A stretch of DNA of 64,000 bases from JAEZPW01 sp035629075. GTDB taxonomy: Bacteria > Acidobacteriota > Terriglobia > Terriglobales > Acidobacteriaceae. The notes under the pieces were generated by a model that did not search any database, was not told the DNA's origin, and saw nothing but the letters and a program-made list of their open reading frames with translations. The translations under genes were made by a program, and so were the position numbers. The stretch covers positions 1 through 64,000 of the forward strand of contig DASPIK010000049.1 of assembly GCA_035629075.1 (NCBI GenBank), written 5' to 3'. Positions 34,845 through 44,290 of the stretch are shown here, one piece after another; positions within the stretch are counted from its first letter, which is position 1; every line of letters begins with the position of its first letter.

Positions 34845-36005
34845 ATGACCCCAACCCGCGCCGACATTGCCAACTACCGTATATCGGACGCCACGGATTT
34901 CCTGACGCCCGCGCTCGCCGTTTATGCCGACTTGGTGGACCACAACATCTCGCGCATGCTGACCATTGTTGGCGATGCGAACCGTTGGCGGCCTCACGTG
35001 AAGACGGCCAAACTTGCTTACACCATTCGCCGACTGGTGGATCACGGAATTGTCCACATGAAGTGCGCCACCACGCTGGAATTGATCACGGCCTGCGAAG
35101 CAGGCGCGCGGGATGTGGTATTTGCCTACCCGATCGTTGGAGGAGCCGCTGAGCGCGTCAAAGAAGTCGCAGCTTGTTTCCCGTCGGCGAAAGTCTCCGC
35201 ACTGATCGAACAGGCAGGGCAAGTGGAACTTTGGCGCGGCAGCCGGATGGGGATTTTCCTGGACGTCAACTCGGGCATGAACCGCACGGGCATCGATCCC
35301 TTCCGAATCGATGAAATCCTGAACATCGTTCGCAACGTCATCGCCGCGGGCCTGCACTTCCGAGGGGTTCACTACTACGACGGGCATCATACTCACCCGA
35401 ACCTGGACGAGCGAACGTTCGCGGCTCACGACGGATACACCCAACTACTGCAGATCGTCAGAGTCCTCGGAGAAGCCGGCATCTGCGTTGAAGAGGTGAT
35501 TACGTCGGGGACGCCGACCTTTCCCTGTGCTCTCTCCTTTGCCGGCTTCCGAAACAGCACCTTTGTCCACCGGATTTCTCCGGGAACCGTTGTTTACAAC
35601 GATTGCACCAGCCTTTCGCAGCTTCCCGACGAGTACCATCTGCGTGCTGCGGCCCTGGTAATATCCTCGGTCGTCAGCCATCCGGCTAACAACCTTTTTA
35701 CGTGCGACGCTGGACACAAAACAGTTTCCCTCGATACCGGTGTCCCCAATTGCGTGGCGATTGGAAGGAACGAACTACAGCCGCTTAAGCCGAGTGAAGA
35801 GCACTTGCCGCTGCGGGTTGCGCCCGGGTCACCTGTGCCGACATTAGGCGAACGCCTGTACTTGGTGCCGCGCCACGTGTGTCCAACCGTAAACAACTTT
35901 GATCACGCCTTGATCGTTCGTGACGGGCGCATTATCGGTGTGGAGCAGGTCACGTCACGCGGCCGCGAGGCGCCATTGCATGCTTTGTCGGCACACAACA
36001 GTTGA
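34845..36005 (+). CDS. D-threonine aldolase / D-serine dehydratase-like PLP enzyme (DSD1 family)
   Basis: 386 residues, a fold-type III (alanine-racemase-like) enzyme. The PLP Lys is K53 in RPHVKTAKL, the hallmark of D-threonine aldolase and eukaryotic-type D-serine dehydratase. The C-terminal domain has the metal ligands H344-V-C346 followed by PTVNNFDHA, also diagnostic. It is expected to be cytosolic (no signal) and to cleave D-threonine-type beta-hydroxy amino acids to glycine and an aldehyde, or to deaminate D-serine. This is the clearest sign that the locus deals with D-amino acids. ATG 34845 is preferred to GTG 34824. Confidence 0.88.
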   Translation: MTPTRADIANYRISDATDFLTPALAVYADLVDHNISRMLTIVGDANRWRPHVKTAKLAYTIRRLVDHGIVHMKCATTLELITACEAGARDVVFAYPIVGGAAERVKEVAACFPSAKVSALIEQAGQVELWRGSRMGIFLDVNSGMNRTGIDPFRIDEILNIVRNVIAAGLHFRGVHYYDGHHTHPNLDERTFAAHDGYTQLLQIVRVLGEAGICVEEVITSGTPTFPCALSFAGFRNSTFVHRISPGTVVYNDCTSLSQLPDEYHLRAAALVISSVVSHPANNLFTCDAGHKTVSLDTGVPNCVAIGRNELQPLKPSEEHLPLRVAPGSPVPTLGERLYLVPRHVCPTVNNFDHALIVRDGRIIGVEQVTSRGREAPLHALSAHNS

Positions 36006-36069
36006 AGTCAACGTGAGAGCCAGCCATTTGTGAGTCGGCTGTGCGAGTGTTTGCCGGGAGGTCGTACTG

Positions 36070-37773
36070 ATGCGCAGAGCTTTCAAGATCACAATTCTGC
36101 TAGTTGTGTTTTGCGCGACGCTCGCGTTTTCGGCTGATCGCGCAAGCGTTCCGCCGCGCAAGGAGTATGCACAAGCTGCCGCCGCACTCGAGCAGATGAT
36201 CGAGCGTGAACTGAGGGACAAGCAACTGCCTGCGATGTCCATCGCGCTGGTGGATGACAACGAGATCGTCTGGGCGCAGGGCTTCGGCTATGCCGATCCT
36301 GAACGGAAGGTTCCGGCGACCGCCAGCACGGTGTATCGCATCGGCTCCGTATCCAAGCTGTTCACCGACATCGGCGTGATGCAAATGGCGGAGCAGGGCA
36401 AACTCGATATTGACGCTCCCATATCGAACTACCTGCCGGACTTCAAACCAGCCAATCAGTTCCCCAAACCGATAACGCTGCGACAGTTAATGGCGCATCG
36501 CTCCGGTCTGCTGCGCGAACCAGTAGCTGGCCACTACTTCGATGACGCCGAGCCGACCATTGCCGCGACCGTTCGCAGCCTCAACGACCGCCCGCTGATT
36601 TACGAACCGGAAACGCGCGTCAAGTACTCCAACGCCGGCATCACCGTCGTTGGCTACACGCTTGAGTCGCTGAACCGGCAGCCGTTTGCGGCACACATGA
36701 AGCAGGCGTTGCTCGCGCCCATGGGCATGAACTCCAGCGCCTTCGAACTTTCCCCTGAAATCAAAAACAACCTCGCCAAGGCGTACATCTGGACCTATCG
36801 CGGCGGTGTGTTTCCAGCTCCGACATTCGAACCCGGCATCGTCCCAGCCGGATCGATGTATTCGACGGTGCTTGATCTCGGCCGTTTCGCAGGTGTCTTG
36901 ATGAGCGAAGGCCGCGCAGCGAATGGCCAAGTTCTAAAGCCTGAGACGCTGAAGCGGATGTACGAACCCCAGTTCGCTCAGCGCGAGCCCCGCAACTTCG
37001 GAATCGGCTTCATGCTTGGCGATCTGGACGGTCACAAAGTGGTCGGTCATGGTGGCGCTGTTTACGGATTCGCAACGGAGTTCGAGGTTCTCCCTGCCGA
37101 CAAACTGGGCGCAGTGGCGATCACCACCATGGACAGCGCCAATGGCGTGACGACGCATATCGTCCAGACGGCGCTTCGGATGATGCTCGCGGTGAAAGCA
37201 GGTAAAACCCTATCGCAGATCCCCGTCACCGAGCCTGTCCCCGCTGATCTCTCGAGCAAGCTGGCGGGGCGATACGGCGAGGGTGAAAGCGCGGTCGATC
37301 TTTTCGAGCAGAACGGGAACCTGTATCTCAGGCGACTCCGTGGAGGTTCGCAGCTACGCTTGCGCAAGCTCGCAGGCGCGCTCGTAACCGATGATCGGCT
37401 CTCCTATGGAACCAGGATTGAGCCAACCGACGATGCGATCCGGATTGGGAATGAAGTCCTGAAGCGCGTCCCGGCCGCGAAGCCCACGGCAGTTCCCCAG
37501 GAATGGGAAGGGCTGATCGGCGAGTATGGCTGGGACTACAACATCCTCAACATCGAAGCTCGCGATGGCCAGCTTGTGTCGCTGATCGAGTGGTACGAGT
37601 ACGAGCCGCTCGAGCAGATTTCCAAGGACGTTTTCCGGTATCCCCAACGCGGTCTTTACGACAACGAAACAATCACGTTCACTCGCGACGCCAGCGGCCG
37701 CGCGACCCAGGTTGAGGTTGGCAGTGTGGTCTTCAAGCGCCGCAAAACAGAAGAAGTGCAGTGGCATCCGTAA
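36070..37773 (+). CDS. Secreted serine hydrolase with C-terminal beta domains
   Basis: 567 residues with a signal peptide (1-21). Catalytic fold (about 35-375) with SVSK (Ser93-Lys96), YSNAG near 190 and HGGAVYGF near 330. About 190 further residues form beta-rich domains (LAGRYGEGESAVDLFEQNG and later EWEGLIGEYGWDYNILNIEA), which gives an architecture close to S12 D-aminopeptidases (catalytic domain plus two barrels). Fourth member of the family in this locus and the only one on the rightward strand. It lies 65 bases after the DSD1-like gene and 60 bases before the epimerase-like gene. Confidence 0.86.
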   Translation: MRRAFKITILLVVFCATLAFSADRASVPPRKEYAQAAAALEQMIERELRDKQLPAMSIALVDDNEIVWAQGFGYADPERKVPATASTVYRIGSVSKLFTDIGVMQMAEQGKLDIDAPISNYLPDFKPANQFPKPITLRQLMAHRSGLLREPVAGHYFDDAEPTIAATVRSLNDRPLIYEPETRVKYSNAGITVVGYTLESLNRQPFAAHMKQALLAPMGMNSSAFELSPEIKNNLAKAYIWTYRGGVFPAPTFEPGIVPAGSMYSTVLDLGRFAGVLMSEGRAANGQVLKPETLKRMYEPQFAQREPRNFGIGFMLGDLDGHKVVGHGGAVYGFATEFEVLPADKLGAVAITTMDSANGVTTHIVQTALRMMLAVKAGKTLSQIPVTEPVPADLSSKLAGRYGEGESAVDLFEQNGNLYLRRLRGGSQLRLRKLAGALVTDDRLSYGTRIEPTDDAIRIGNEVLKRVPAAKPTAVPQEWEGLIGEYGWDYNILNIEARDGQLVSLIEWYEYEPLEQISKDVFRYPQRGLYDNETITFTRDASGRATQVEVGSVVFKRRKTEEVQWHP

Positions 37774-37833
37774 TCTGACGAGCCGTAGACAATTTGTATG
37801 GCTGCCAGTATGGCAGCATCAGGAGGCGACATC

Positions 37834-39048
37834 ATGGAAGTGACCCGAAAGGGATTTATGAAGGGCTTCGCCGGAGCACTGTTTGCCGGCGGTTTTCTTG
37901 GCCGTGCCACCGAAATGCTGGCCCAGGCGCAGCAGACCTCGAATTCGCATCCGCGACAGACTCGCATCGCCGATGTTACGGTGTGGCCCTTCACCATGCA
38001 ACAGAAGGAGACCTTGCGCATTGCGCTCGGTAATATGGGAGCCGACAACGTCCTCGTCCGCTTGCGCACGAACGATGGCGTAGTGGGCTGGGGCGAATCT
38101 TCCCCCTTCTCTCCTGTAATGGGCGAAACCCAGGCTTCCGATCTGACTATGTCCAAACACCTGGCCGACATAGTTAAGGGACGCGATCCATTCACTATTC
38201 CCAAGATCGTCTTGGACATGGAGGCATTCGTTCCTGGCCACCCCGGCATAAAGGCCGCGTTCGAGATGGCGCTCTGGGACATCGCCGGAAAACTTTCGAA
38301 TCAGCCCGTCTGCTGCATGCTCGGCAGCTTTAGAGATTCAACCCTCACGGACAAAACCGTGTTCCTCGACACGCCTGAAGTCATGGCCCAGAAGGCGAAG
38401 AAGATTACTGATATGGGCTTCAAGGTCGTGAAGGTGAAGCTCGGTGAAGCGCCGGAATACGACTTCAAACGACTGAGTGCAGTGAGAGCCAGCATCGGGC
38501 CAAGTATCGGTATTCGTATTGATGCGAACCAGGCATGGAATGCCGCCACCGCGGTCCGCGCTCTGAAGCTGCTAGAGCCGCTGAACGTCGAGTTCTGCGA
38601 ACAGCCAGTTCCTCACTGGGACTGGGACGGACTGAAGTACGTTCGCGACCACTCCCCGATCGCGATCATGGCGGATGAATGCATTCACACGCCGCACGAT
38701 GCCATCGAAGCAGTCCGCCGAGACTGCTGCGACATGATTAACATCAAGGTGATGAAATCAGGCGGAATTCTGAACTCCATGCGGATCGCCCAGATTGCGG
38801 ACGCCGCCAACATGAAGTGCATGTTCGGATGCATGAGCGAGATTAAGGTGGCGATCACCGCCGCCGCGCATGTGCTCATGGCAAGCCCGAATGCGGTGTA
38901 TGCCGATCTGGATTCGTTCACCGAGTACGACGCCGATCCGGTGATCGGAGGAGTTCTACTCAAGGATGGTTCGCTTAGCATTGCGGAAAAGCCCGGCCTT
39001 GGCCTCGACATCGACGCGGCGTGGCTGAAAGGCTTGCGTTCGATCTAG
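37834..39048 (+). CDS. Exported enolase-superfamily enzyme, dipeptide-epimerase-like
   Basis: 404 residues. ATG 37834 is chosen for AGGAGG at 37821-37826; ATGs at 37798 and 37810 lack such a site. The N-terminus TRKGFMKGFAG plus a hydrophobic stretch and MLAQAQQ looks like a Tat signal in which the second Arg is Lys. The barrel has every residue of the muconate-lactonising group: K200-V-K202, metal ligands D230, E256 and D281, and a Lys on the opposite face in IKVMKSGG (K305). D358-L-D360 matches the DxD motif that dipeptide epimerases use to hold the free amino group of the dipeptide. An L-Ala-D/L-Glu-type dipeptide epimerase is the best guess. Confidence 0.8.
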   Translation: MEVTRKGFMKGFAGALFAGGFLGRATEMLAQAQQTSNSHPRQTRIADVTVWPFTMQQKETLRIALGNMGADNVLVRLRTNDGVVGWGESSPFSPVMGETQASDLTMSKHLADIVKGRDPFTIPKIVLDMEAFVPGHPGIKAAFEMALWDIAGKLSNQPVCCMLGSFRDSTLTDKTVFLDTPEVMAQKAKKITDMGFKVVKVKLGEAPEYDFKRLSAVRASIGPSIGIRIDANQAWNAATAVRALKLLEPLNVEFCEQPVPHWDWDGLKYVRDHSPIAIMADECIHTPHDAIEAVRRDCCDMINIKVMKSGGILNSMRIAQIADAANMKCMFGCMSEIKVAITAAAHVLMASPNAVYADLDSFTEYDADPVIGGVLLKDGSLSIAEKPGLGLDIDAAWLKGLRSI

Positions 39049-39084
39049 GTAGTCACTTGTTCGCTCCTCACCGTACTACGACTG

Positions 39085-39108
39085 GGGACGGGGCCTCCAC
39101 CCCGTCCC
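39085..39108 (+). terminator. Hairpin after the epimerase-like gene
   Basis: A perfect 9-bp GC-rich stem (39085-39093 with 39100-39108) and six-base loop, followed by GTGTTT. The T run is weak, so read-through into the next gene is possible. Confidence 0.5.
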
Positions 39109-39160
39109 GTGTTTCACACCCAGTGTTGGGTGCAAAGCTAATACTGCTCGGAGAAGATAC

Positions 39161-39877
39161 ATGCGCACCAAGTCAAATTTGCTTGCGGTGGCCGTCGCCG
39201 TACTGTTTTCCTGTTCCTTATTCGCGCAGGACAAGGGCAACAAGTTCAACGTCGTGGTCAGCGGCAAGCAGTTAGGCACCGAAGAGTACAGCATTACGCG
39301 CGACGCAAAGGGCTACAAGCTCAAGAGCAAAGCGACTTCCAGGCACGACGACGGCCGTAGCACCGTCGTGGAACAAGAACAGTTGCTCGAGCCTGACATG
39401 ACGCTCAAGCGATACACGCTGCGCGCCGTGAACATTGACGGCATTCAGACCATTGAAGCCGCCCGCGACAAAGATAAGATCCGCATGAGCGTGCGCCTGC
39501 CCAATCGTGAACCAAGAAGTTTCAGCGTCCCCCTGGCTGCGCGCATTGTCGTGCTCGACAACATGGTCGTCAGCCATATGCAGGTGTTGCTTGACCTGAT
39601 GGGCGGCAAGCCTCCGGCGCCTGATTACGGCTTCCTCGTTCCTCAGCAGCTCACTCTCTTGCCCGGAGGTGTGACCCAGCTTCCACGCCAGGAAACTGCG
39701 TCTCTCGATGGTCGACCCCTGAACGTCAGGAAGTACTCAGTCAACGCTGGCGGTCTCATTATCGAGTGCTGGGCGGATAGTACGAGTTCCAGGCTCATGC
39801 GCGTGTGGGTGCCGACACAGCGCGTCGAATTCATTCGCGAAGGTTATCGCCCAGCGGGAGCGCCCCCGTCTTCCTAG
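39161..39877 (+). CDS. Secreted protein of unknown function
   Basis: 238 residues; signal peptide about 1-22 (ending LFAQ). The mature part is predicted beta-rich, with a repeated alternation of charged and hydrophobic residues (GTEEYSITRDAKGYKLKSKA) and no Cys beyond CWAD. I do not recognise a named family. It may be periplasmic. A hairpin separates it from the epimerase-like gene, so it may have its own promoter. Confidence 0.7.
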   Translation: MRTKSNLLAVAVAVLFSCSLFAQDKGNKFNVVVSGKQLGTEEYSITRDAKGYKLKSKATSRHDDGRSTVVEQEQLLEPDMTLKRYTLRAVNIDGIQTIEAARDKDKIRMSVRLPNREPRSFSVPLAARIVVLDNMVVSHMQVLLDLMGGKPPAPDYGFLVPQQLTLLPGGVTQLPRQETASLDGRPLNVRKYSVNAGGLIIECWADSTSSRLMRVWVPTQRVEFIREGYRPAGAPPSS

Positions 39878-39881
39878 AGTT

Positions 39882-39915
39882 GGTTCAAATCAGATCACGG
39901 TTCAAATCAGATCAC
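39882..39915. repeat. Tandem 17-bp duplication
   Basis: GGTTCAAATCAGATCAC occurs twice head to tail (39882-39898, 39899-39915) just after the last gene of the D-amino-acid locus. Function unknown. Confidence 0.7.
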
Positions 39916-40059
39916 AGCGTAATGGCGGCGGACCATCTCTAGGTGTTGAGCGAGTGAACTGCTGTCAAGGCGACGGACTGAACCAGGCTCATTCGTCGCT
40001 GAAGCAGACCTGGCCCGGGGTCGCGAAGTGAAGTAAGCCAGTGGTCGTGTCAATAGGTC

Positions 40060-40152
<93 letters not shown>

Positions 40153-40456
40153 GCGAGTACAACGGGCCGCTTGCTGCACGGGCAAGCGAAAGGCGCGTTT
40201 GGACTTGCCTAACGAATTGTACTACACCAAAGCACGAATCGCGACGGCTTCGGACGGTTTGGGATCATATTTTGCTGGTCAAACCTTTAACACTTTTGTT
40301 TCTGAACGGCACTCCAGTAGCGTTCGCTACAAAGTATGTAGATACGACTGCAACACCCAGCATCGCGGCGGTTCCCATGAACGGTTGAGATCTTTTCGGT
40401 TGTCAGGAGTGTTCAGTTGAGCTGCCAAACCAGCGTTGGTCTACAGCAACTCGTGA
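40153..40456. other. Intergenic stretch with no feature seen
   Basis: 304 bases between the tRNA-Ser gene and the end of gatA. The only frames are short and lack start signals. Confidence 0.5.
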
Positions 40457-41902
40457 CTAGATCTCGCCACGCGCATGTTCATAAGCGTGAGCTACGCGAA
40501 TCATAGTTGCTTCATCGAAATGTCGCGCGATCAACTGCAGTCCGATTGGCAGGCCTTCCCGTGACTTGCCGCATGGAACGGAAATCCCGGGCACGCCAGC
40601 CAGATCTGCCGTTACGGTATAGATGTCGTTCAGGTACATCTCAAGCGGATCTTCGACTTTTTCGCCCAGTTTGAATGCGGGCGAGGGCGTTGTTGGCGTC
40701 GCGATCACATCCACCTTCTGAAATGCCTGCTCAAAGTCGCGCGCCAGCAATGTACGCACCCTTTGGGCCTTCAGGTAATAAGCGTCGTAGTAGCCCGCAC
40801 TCAGAGCATACGTACCGAGCATAATGCGACGCTTGACCTCTGCGCCGAACGCCTCGTCGCGTGTGCGGCGATACATTTCGCCAAGGGTGCGCGCATTCTG
40901 TGCCCGATACCCATAGCGCACACCATCGTAACGCGCCAGATTAGAAGACGCCTCAGCTGTGGCTATCACGTAGTATGTCGGTATGGCGTACTTCGTGTGC
41001 GGCAACGAGATGTTTACGATTTTGCATCCCGCCTCGCGAAGTTTGTCGATCGCGCGCTCTACAGACTCGCGTACTTCAGAGTCCAACCCCTCTGCAAAGT
41101 ATTCGCTTGGCACGCCTATGCGCAGTCCCTTTACCGGCTTCCCGATCTCCTCGACGTAATCCGGGACTGGCACATCGGCCGAAGTCGAGTCCAGTGGGTC
41201 TCGTCCCGCAATTTCACGCAACACGATCGCTGCATCTTTCACCGTCTTTGTGAGCGGCCCGACGTGATCCAGGGACGACGCGAATGCAATCAAGCCGTAT
41301 CGCGATACGCGGCCATATGTCCCCATTAACCCTACGACCCCGCAGAACGCCGCTGGTTGCCGAATCGAACCACCGGTATCCGAACCGAGCGTTACCACCG
41401 CAGTGTTCGCTGCCACGGCAGCAGCCGACCCGCCAGACGACCCGCCCGGCACTCGGCTAAGGTCACGCGGGTTGTGAACCGGTTTGTACGCGGAGTTCTC
41501 ATTGGACGAGCCCATTGCAAACTCATCGCAGTTCAGCTTTCCTAACACCACGGCGCCAGCCGCTTCGAGTCTTGCCACGGCCGTGCAGGTATACGGTGGC
41601 ACGAAGTTCTGCAGAATCTTGGAGCCTGCTGTCGTGCGCACGCCTTTGGTGACCATGACGTCCTTGATACCGACCGGCACGCCGCCAAGCGGCGGAATCG
41701 GATTGCCCTTGTCCGCGATCGCATCGATACGCGCAGCCTGTTCAAGTGCGCGCTCTCGGCACGTAAGAAGATACGCGCCCATAGGTCCGTCCTCTTGTTC
41801 AACTTTTTCGAGAAACGCTTCGGTCAGTGCAGTAGACGTAATCTGCCGTTCTTGTATTGCAGTCCGCGTGGCATCGATCGTAAGAAGGTTCAGGTCGATC
41901 AT
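40457..41902 (-). CDS. gatA: Asp-tRNA(Asn)/Glu-tRNA(Gln) amidotransferase subunit A
   Basis: 481 residues of the amidase-signature family. Catalytic Lys in VPVGIKDV near residue 80 and the glycine/serine-rich GGSSGGSAAAVAA near residue 155, which carries the cis-Ser and nucleophilic Ser. The enzyme releases ammonia from glutamine and passes it to the GatB subunit to amidate mischarged tRNA. gatC lies upstream on the same strand with about 70 bases between; gatB is not in the window. Length and order gatC-gatA are typical. Confidence 0.93.
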   Translation of the reverse strand: MIDLNLLTIDATRTAIQERQITSTALTEAFLEKVEQEDGPMGAYLLTCRERALEQAARIDAIADKGNPIPPLGGVPVGIKDVMVTKGVRTTAGSKILQNFVPPYTCTAVARLEAAGAVVLGKLNCDEFAMGSSNENSAYKPVHNPRDLSRVPGGSSGGSAAAVAANTAVVTLGSDTGGSIRQPAAFCGVVGLMGTYGRVSRYGLIAFASSLDHVGPLTKTVKDAAIVLREIAGRDPLDSTSADVPVPDYVEEIGKPVKGLRIGVPSEYFAEGLDSEVRESVERAIDKLREAGCKIVNISLPHTKYAIPTYYVIATAEASSNLARYDGVRYGYRAQNARTLGEMYRRTRDEAFGAEVKRRIMLGTYALSAGYYDAYYLKAQRVRTLLARDFEQAFQKVDVIATPTTPSPAFKLGEKVEDPLEMYLNDIYTVTADLAGVPGISVPCGKSREGLPIGLQLIARHFDEATMIRVAHAYEHARGEI

Positions 41903-41973
41903 CGTTCCGTTCCAGATGCGCGTGGTAGTAAGCGAAAGCCGCGTCGCCGTCGCACGGTCAATTGGTAAGTCCG

Positions 41974-42270
41974 CTATTTGTCGATAACTTTCGGCACTTT
42001 GAAAAAGATGCCGTCACTCTCAGGAGCGTTCTTCAGTGCGTCTTCATGAGGCAGTGACGGCAGTGGCTCATCCGGGCGCATCGCGTACTCAGAACCAATA
42101 CTCTGTACCTGCGCCATCGGTTCGACATTCGAGGTATCGAGTTCGTTCAGTTGGTCGATGTAGCCGAGGATCGAGTTGAGATCCGTCACCATCCGTCCAC
42201 GCTCACCCTCGGTAAGCTCCAGATTAGCTAGATCCTCTACGTAGCGGACGTCTTTCTCCGTCACTTTCAT
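41974..42270 (-). CDS. gatC: Asp-tRNA(Asn)/Glu-tRNA(Gln) amidotransferase subunit C
   Basis: 98 residues. The conserved start KVTEKDVRYVEDLANLEL, followed by DLNSILGYIDQLNELDTSNVEPMA, is characteristic of GatC, the small subunit that wraps around GatA and stabilises the complex with GatB. Its ATG overlaps the stop of the DUF721 gene by four bases (ATGA). Confidence 0.92.
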   Translation of the reverse strand: MKVTEKDVRYVEDLANLELTEGERGRMVTDLNSILGYIDQLNELDTSNVEPMAQVQSIGSEYAMRPDEPLPSLPHEDALKNAPESDGIFFKVPKVIDK

Positions 42271-42584
42271 TGACTGGCCTTCACATTAAAGTCGGGAAAC
42301 GCTGCCTCGTCCGGGAGAACGAATCGAACATACCTGACCCCAGGGCCTATGAATTGCGCGAACTCTGCGACATACCTCGGAGCCAAGTCCCTCAATTGTG
42401 CTTTCCATGTCCTATCGGGCACTTCCACACACAAAACGCCCTCGCTGAAATCAACTGCACGCGTCCGCTTGGCGACAGCCGCCCCGCAGATAGCCGGCCA
42501 AGCAATGACTGGCCTTTCCTCCGCCGGAAACCGCGCCAAAACGTTCCGCACGATTTTGATTAAGCCCACACTCGCCGGCTCCAT
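42267..42584 (-). CDS. DUF721 (DciA-like) protein
   Basis: 105 residues from ATG 42584, which has GGAG six bases upstream; ATG 42596 in the same frame has none. The domain has the typical pattern of IVRNVLARF near the start, WPAICGAAVAKRTRAVDF and GVLCVEVPDRTWKAQLRDL. DUF721 proteins include DciA, which helps load the replicative helicase. Stop overlaps the gatC start. Confidence 0.75.
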   Translation of the reverse strand: MEPASVGLIKIVRNVLARFPAEERPVIAWPAICGAAVAKRTRAVDFSEGVLCVEVPDRTWKAQLRDLAPRYVAEFAQFIGPGVRYVRFVLPDEAAFPDFNVKASQ

Positions 42585-42686
42585 CACGCACTCCATTTCG
42601 CTTGGGAAACCACGATTTTAGCACCTGAAGCGTTATGCGTCGGTTCAAAGGCGATCAAGAAAGGATCACGTCAACATGAGCCGGGG

Positions 42687-44159
42687 TCAGGGCCTCACAC
42701 CGTAAGTTTGATGGGGATCCAACTCGGGGTGAGTCAGCACAAGTTGCTGCACGAAACGCATAGCATCGTCACGACTTCGAAGTTGTCCTTCGAGTTGCGC
42801 GTCTTCAACGACTGACAGAATGTCCTTGAATGCCGGGCCCGGCTTCAGTCCTGCCGCGATCAGGTCATTGCCGGTAATGAGGGGCGCCGGACGAATTTCC
42901 TCGGGAGGCGTGTTCTCGTACTGCTCGCGAACAAAGTCATAGAGATCGAGTGATCCGTGACTGCCAAGGCAGTCCAACCGATGTAACTCCAGGTGCTCCT
43001 CGAAATTCGGCAGTCGCATGAATCTCTTGAGCGTCGACTCCTTCATCTTTCTGGCATCGGCAAACCGCATATGGTTCGCCACCAGGGCCTTGATCTGCTC
43101 GGTTTCGTCATTTGACAACCTGAGTCGATGGCAGATCTCGCCCGCTATGGCTACTCCCACTTCAACGTGCCCGTCGAAGCGTATGCGATCCGGTCCGATG
43201 CTGAACGTCGGAGGCTTGCCGACGTCGTGGAGCAACGTTCCCCACGCCAGCGTCTTCGAGCATCCTTCGGGAAGCATGTCGAGCAGCAACAACGTGTGTA
43301 CCCACACGTCGCCTTCAGGATGGAATTGCGGTGGCTGTTCCACCCCTTTCATCTTCTCCACCTCGGGAAGCACTTCGTGGAGCAGTCCGGTTTCATCAAG
43401 AAGCTCAAACGCTTTTCGCGCATGCCCTTCGATAAGCATTTTCGCAAGCTCGTCGCGCACGCGCTCACGGCTGACTTGGCGAATCTGCGGGGCCAGTCTC
43501 CTGATCGCCTCGAATGTCTGTGCCTCGATCCTGTAGTCAAACCGTGCGGCAAAACGTACTGCCCTGAGCAGGCGAAGTTTGTCCTCGGTGAACCTGCGCT
43601 CCGGATCCCCAATCGTGCGCACCAATCCAGACTGCAAATCGGCGCGTCCCCCAACGAAGTCCAGAACCTGCCCGTCGGCGACGCTTCCCAAATCCGGGCC
43701 ACCGTCGGGGTCGAGTAACAGACCATTGATCGTGAAATCCCGGCGCTGCACGTCTTCCCGCGGGTCTTTCGAATATCTCACGGCATCCGGGTGACGTCCG
43801 TCCGTATACGCGCCGTCGTTGCGGAACGTGGCTACCTCGATCACGCGGGCGTGGGGTTTGGGCAATTGTTCGACGCTGAACGGTTTTTCGTCTTCGCTTT
43901 GCTCGAGGGCCGCATCGCCTTTCCGTGGGAACCCATTCTTCACCGGGACCAGCACAACTCCAAACTGCGCGCCTACCGCGTAAGTCCGCGGGAAAATACT
44001 CATTACCTCGTCCGGTGTAGCATCGGTCGCCACGTCGTAGTCCGCCGGTTCCCGCCCGAGCAGCAGATCACGGACACACCCCCCGACGAGATAAGCCTGG
44101 TGGCCTCGCTCCCGCAGAGTGCGAACGATCTCGACAGCGGCTTCTTTGATTCGCTCCAT
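42687..44159 (-). CDS. CCA tRNA nucleotidyltransferase / poly(A)-polymerase family with HD domain
   Basis: 490 residues from ATG 44159 (the frame extends to 44282 but that part is not family-like). The nucleotidyltransferase head has VGGCVRDLLLGREPADYDVATDA with the metal-binding DYD. After it come the RNA- and template-binding motifs RDFTINGLLLDPDGG and RFTEDKLRLLRAVRFAARFDY. A C-terminal HD phosphohydrolase domain has LLHDVGKPP. It should add or repair the CCA 3' end of tRNA, though poly(A) activity cannot be excluded. Divergent from tsaD across a 131-bp gap that must hold both promoters. Confidence 0.85.
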   Translation of the reverse strand: MERIKEAAVEIVRTLRERGHQAYLVGGCVRDLLLGREPADYDVATDATPDEVMSIFPRTYAVGAQFGVVLVPVKNGFPRKGDAALEQSEDEKPFSVEQLPKPHARVIEVATFRNDGAYTDGRHPDAVRYSKDPREDVQRRDFTINGLLLDPDGGPDLGSVADGQVLDFVGGRADLQSGLVRTIGDPERRFTEDKLRLLRAVRFAARFDYRIEAQTFEAIRRLAPQIRQVSRERVRDELAKMLIEGHARKAFELLDETGLLHEVLPEVEKMKGVEQPPQFHPEGDVWVHTLLLLDMLPEGCSKTLAWGTLLHDVGKPPTFSIGPDRIRFDGHVEVGVAIAGEICHRLRLSNDETEQIKALVANHMRFADARKMKESTLKRFMRLPNFEEHLELHRLDCLGSHGSLDLYDFVREQYENTPPEEIRPAPLITGNDLIAAGLKPGPAFKDILSVVEDAQLEGQLRSRDDAMRFVQQLVLTHPELDPHQTYGVRP

Positions 44160-44290
44160 ATACTTTGGTCGTTTGCCCTGCCCCAAGAGGTTACTATAGT
44201 GGATGCAGTCATAAGCGTTGCGACATCTGACAACGCACAGCATCAGTACATAGGAGAGCTTGGGCCGAAGGCCCTCAGCCAACCCGCTAC

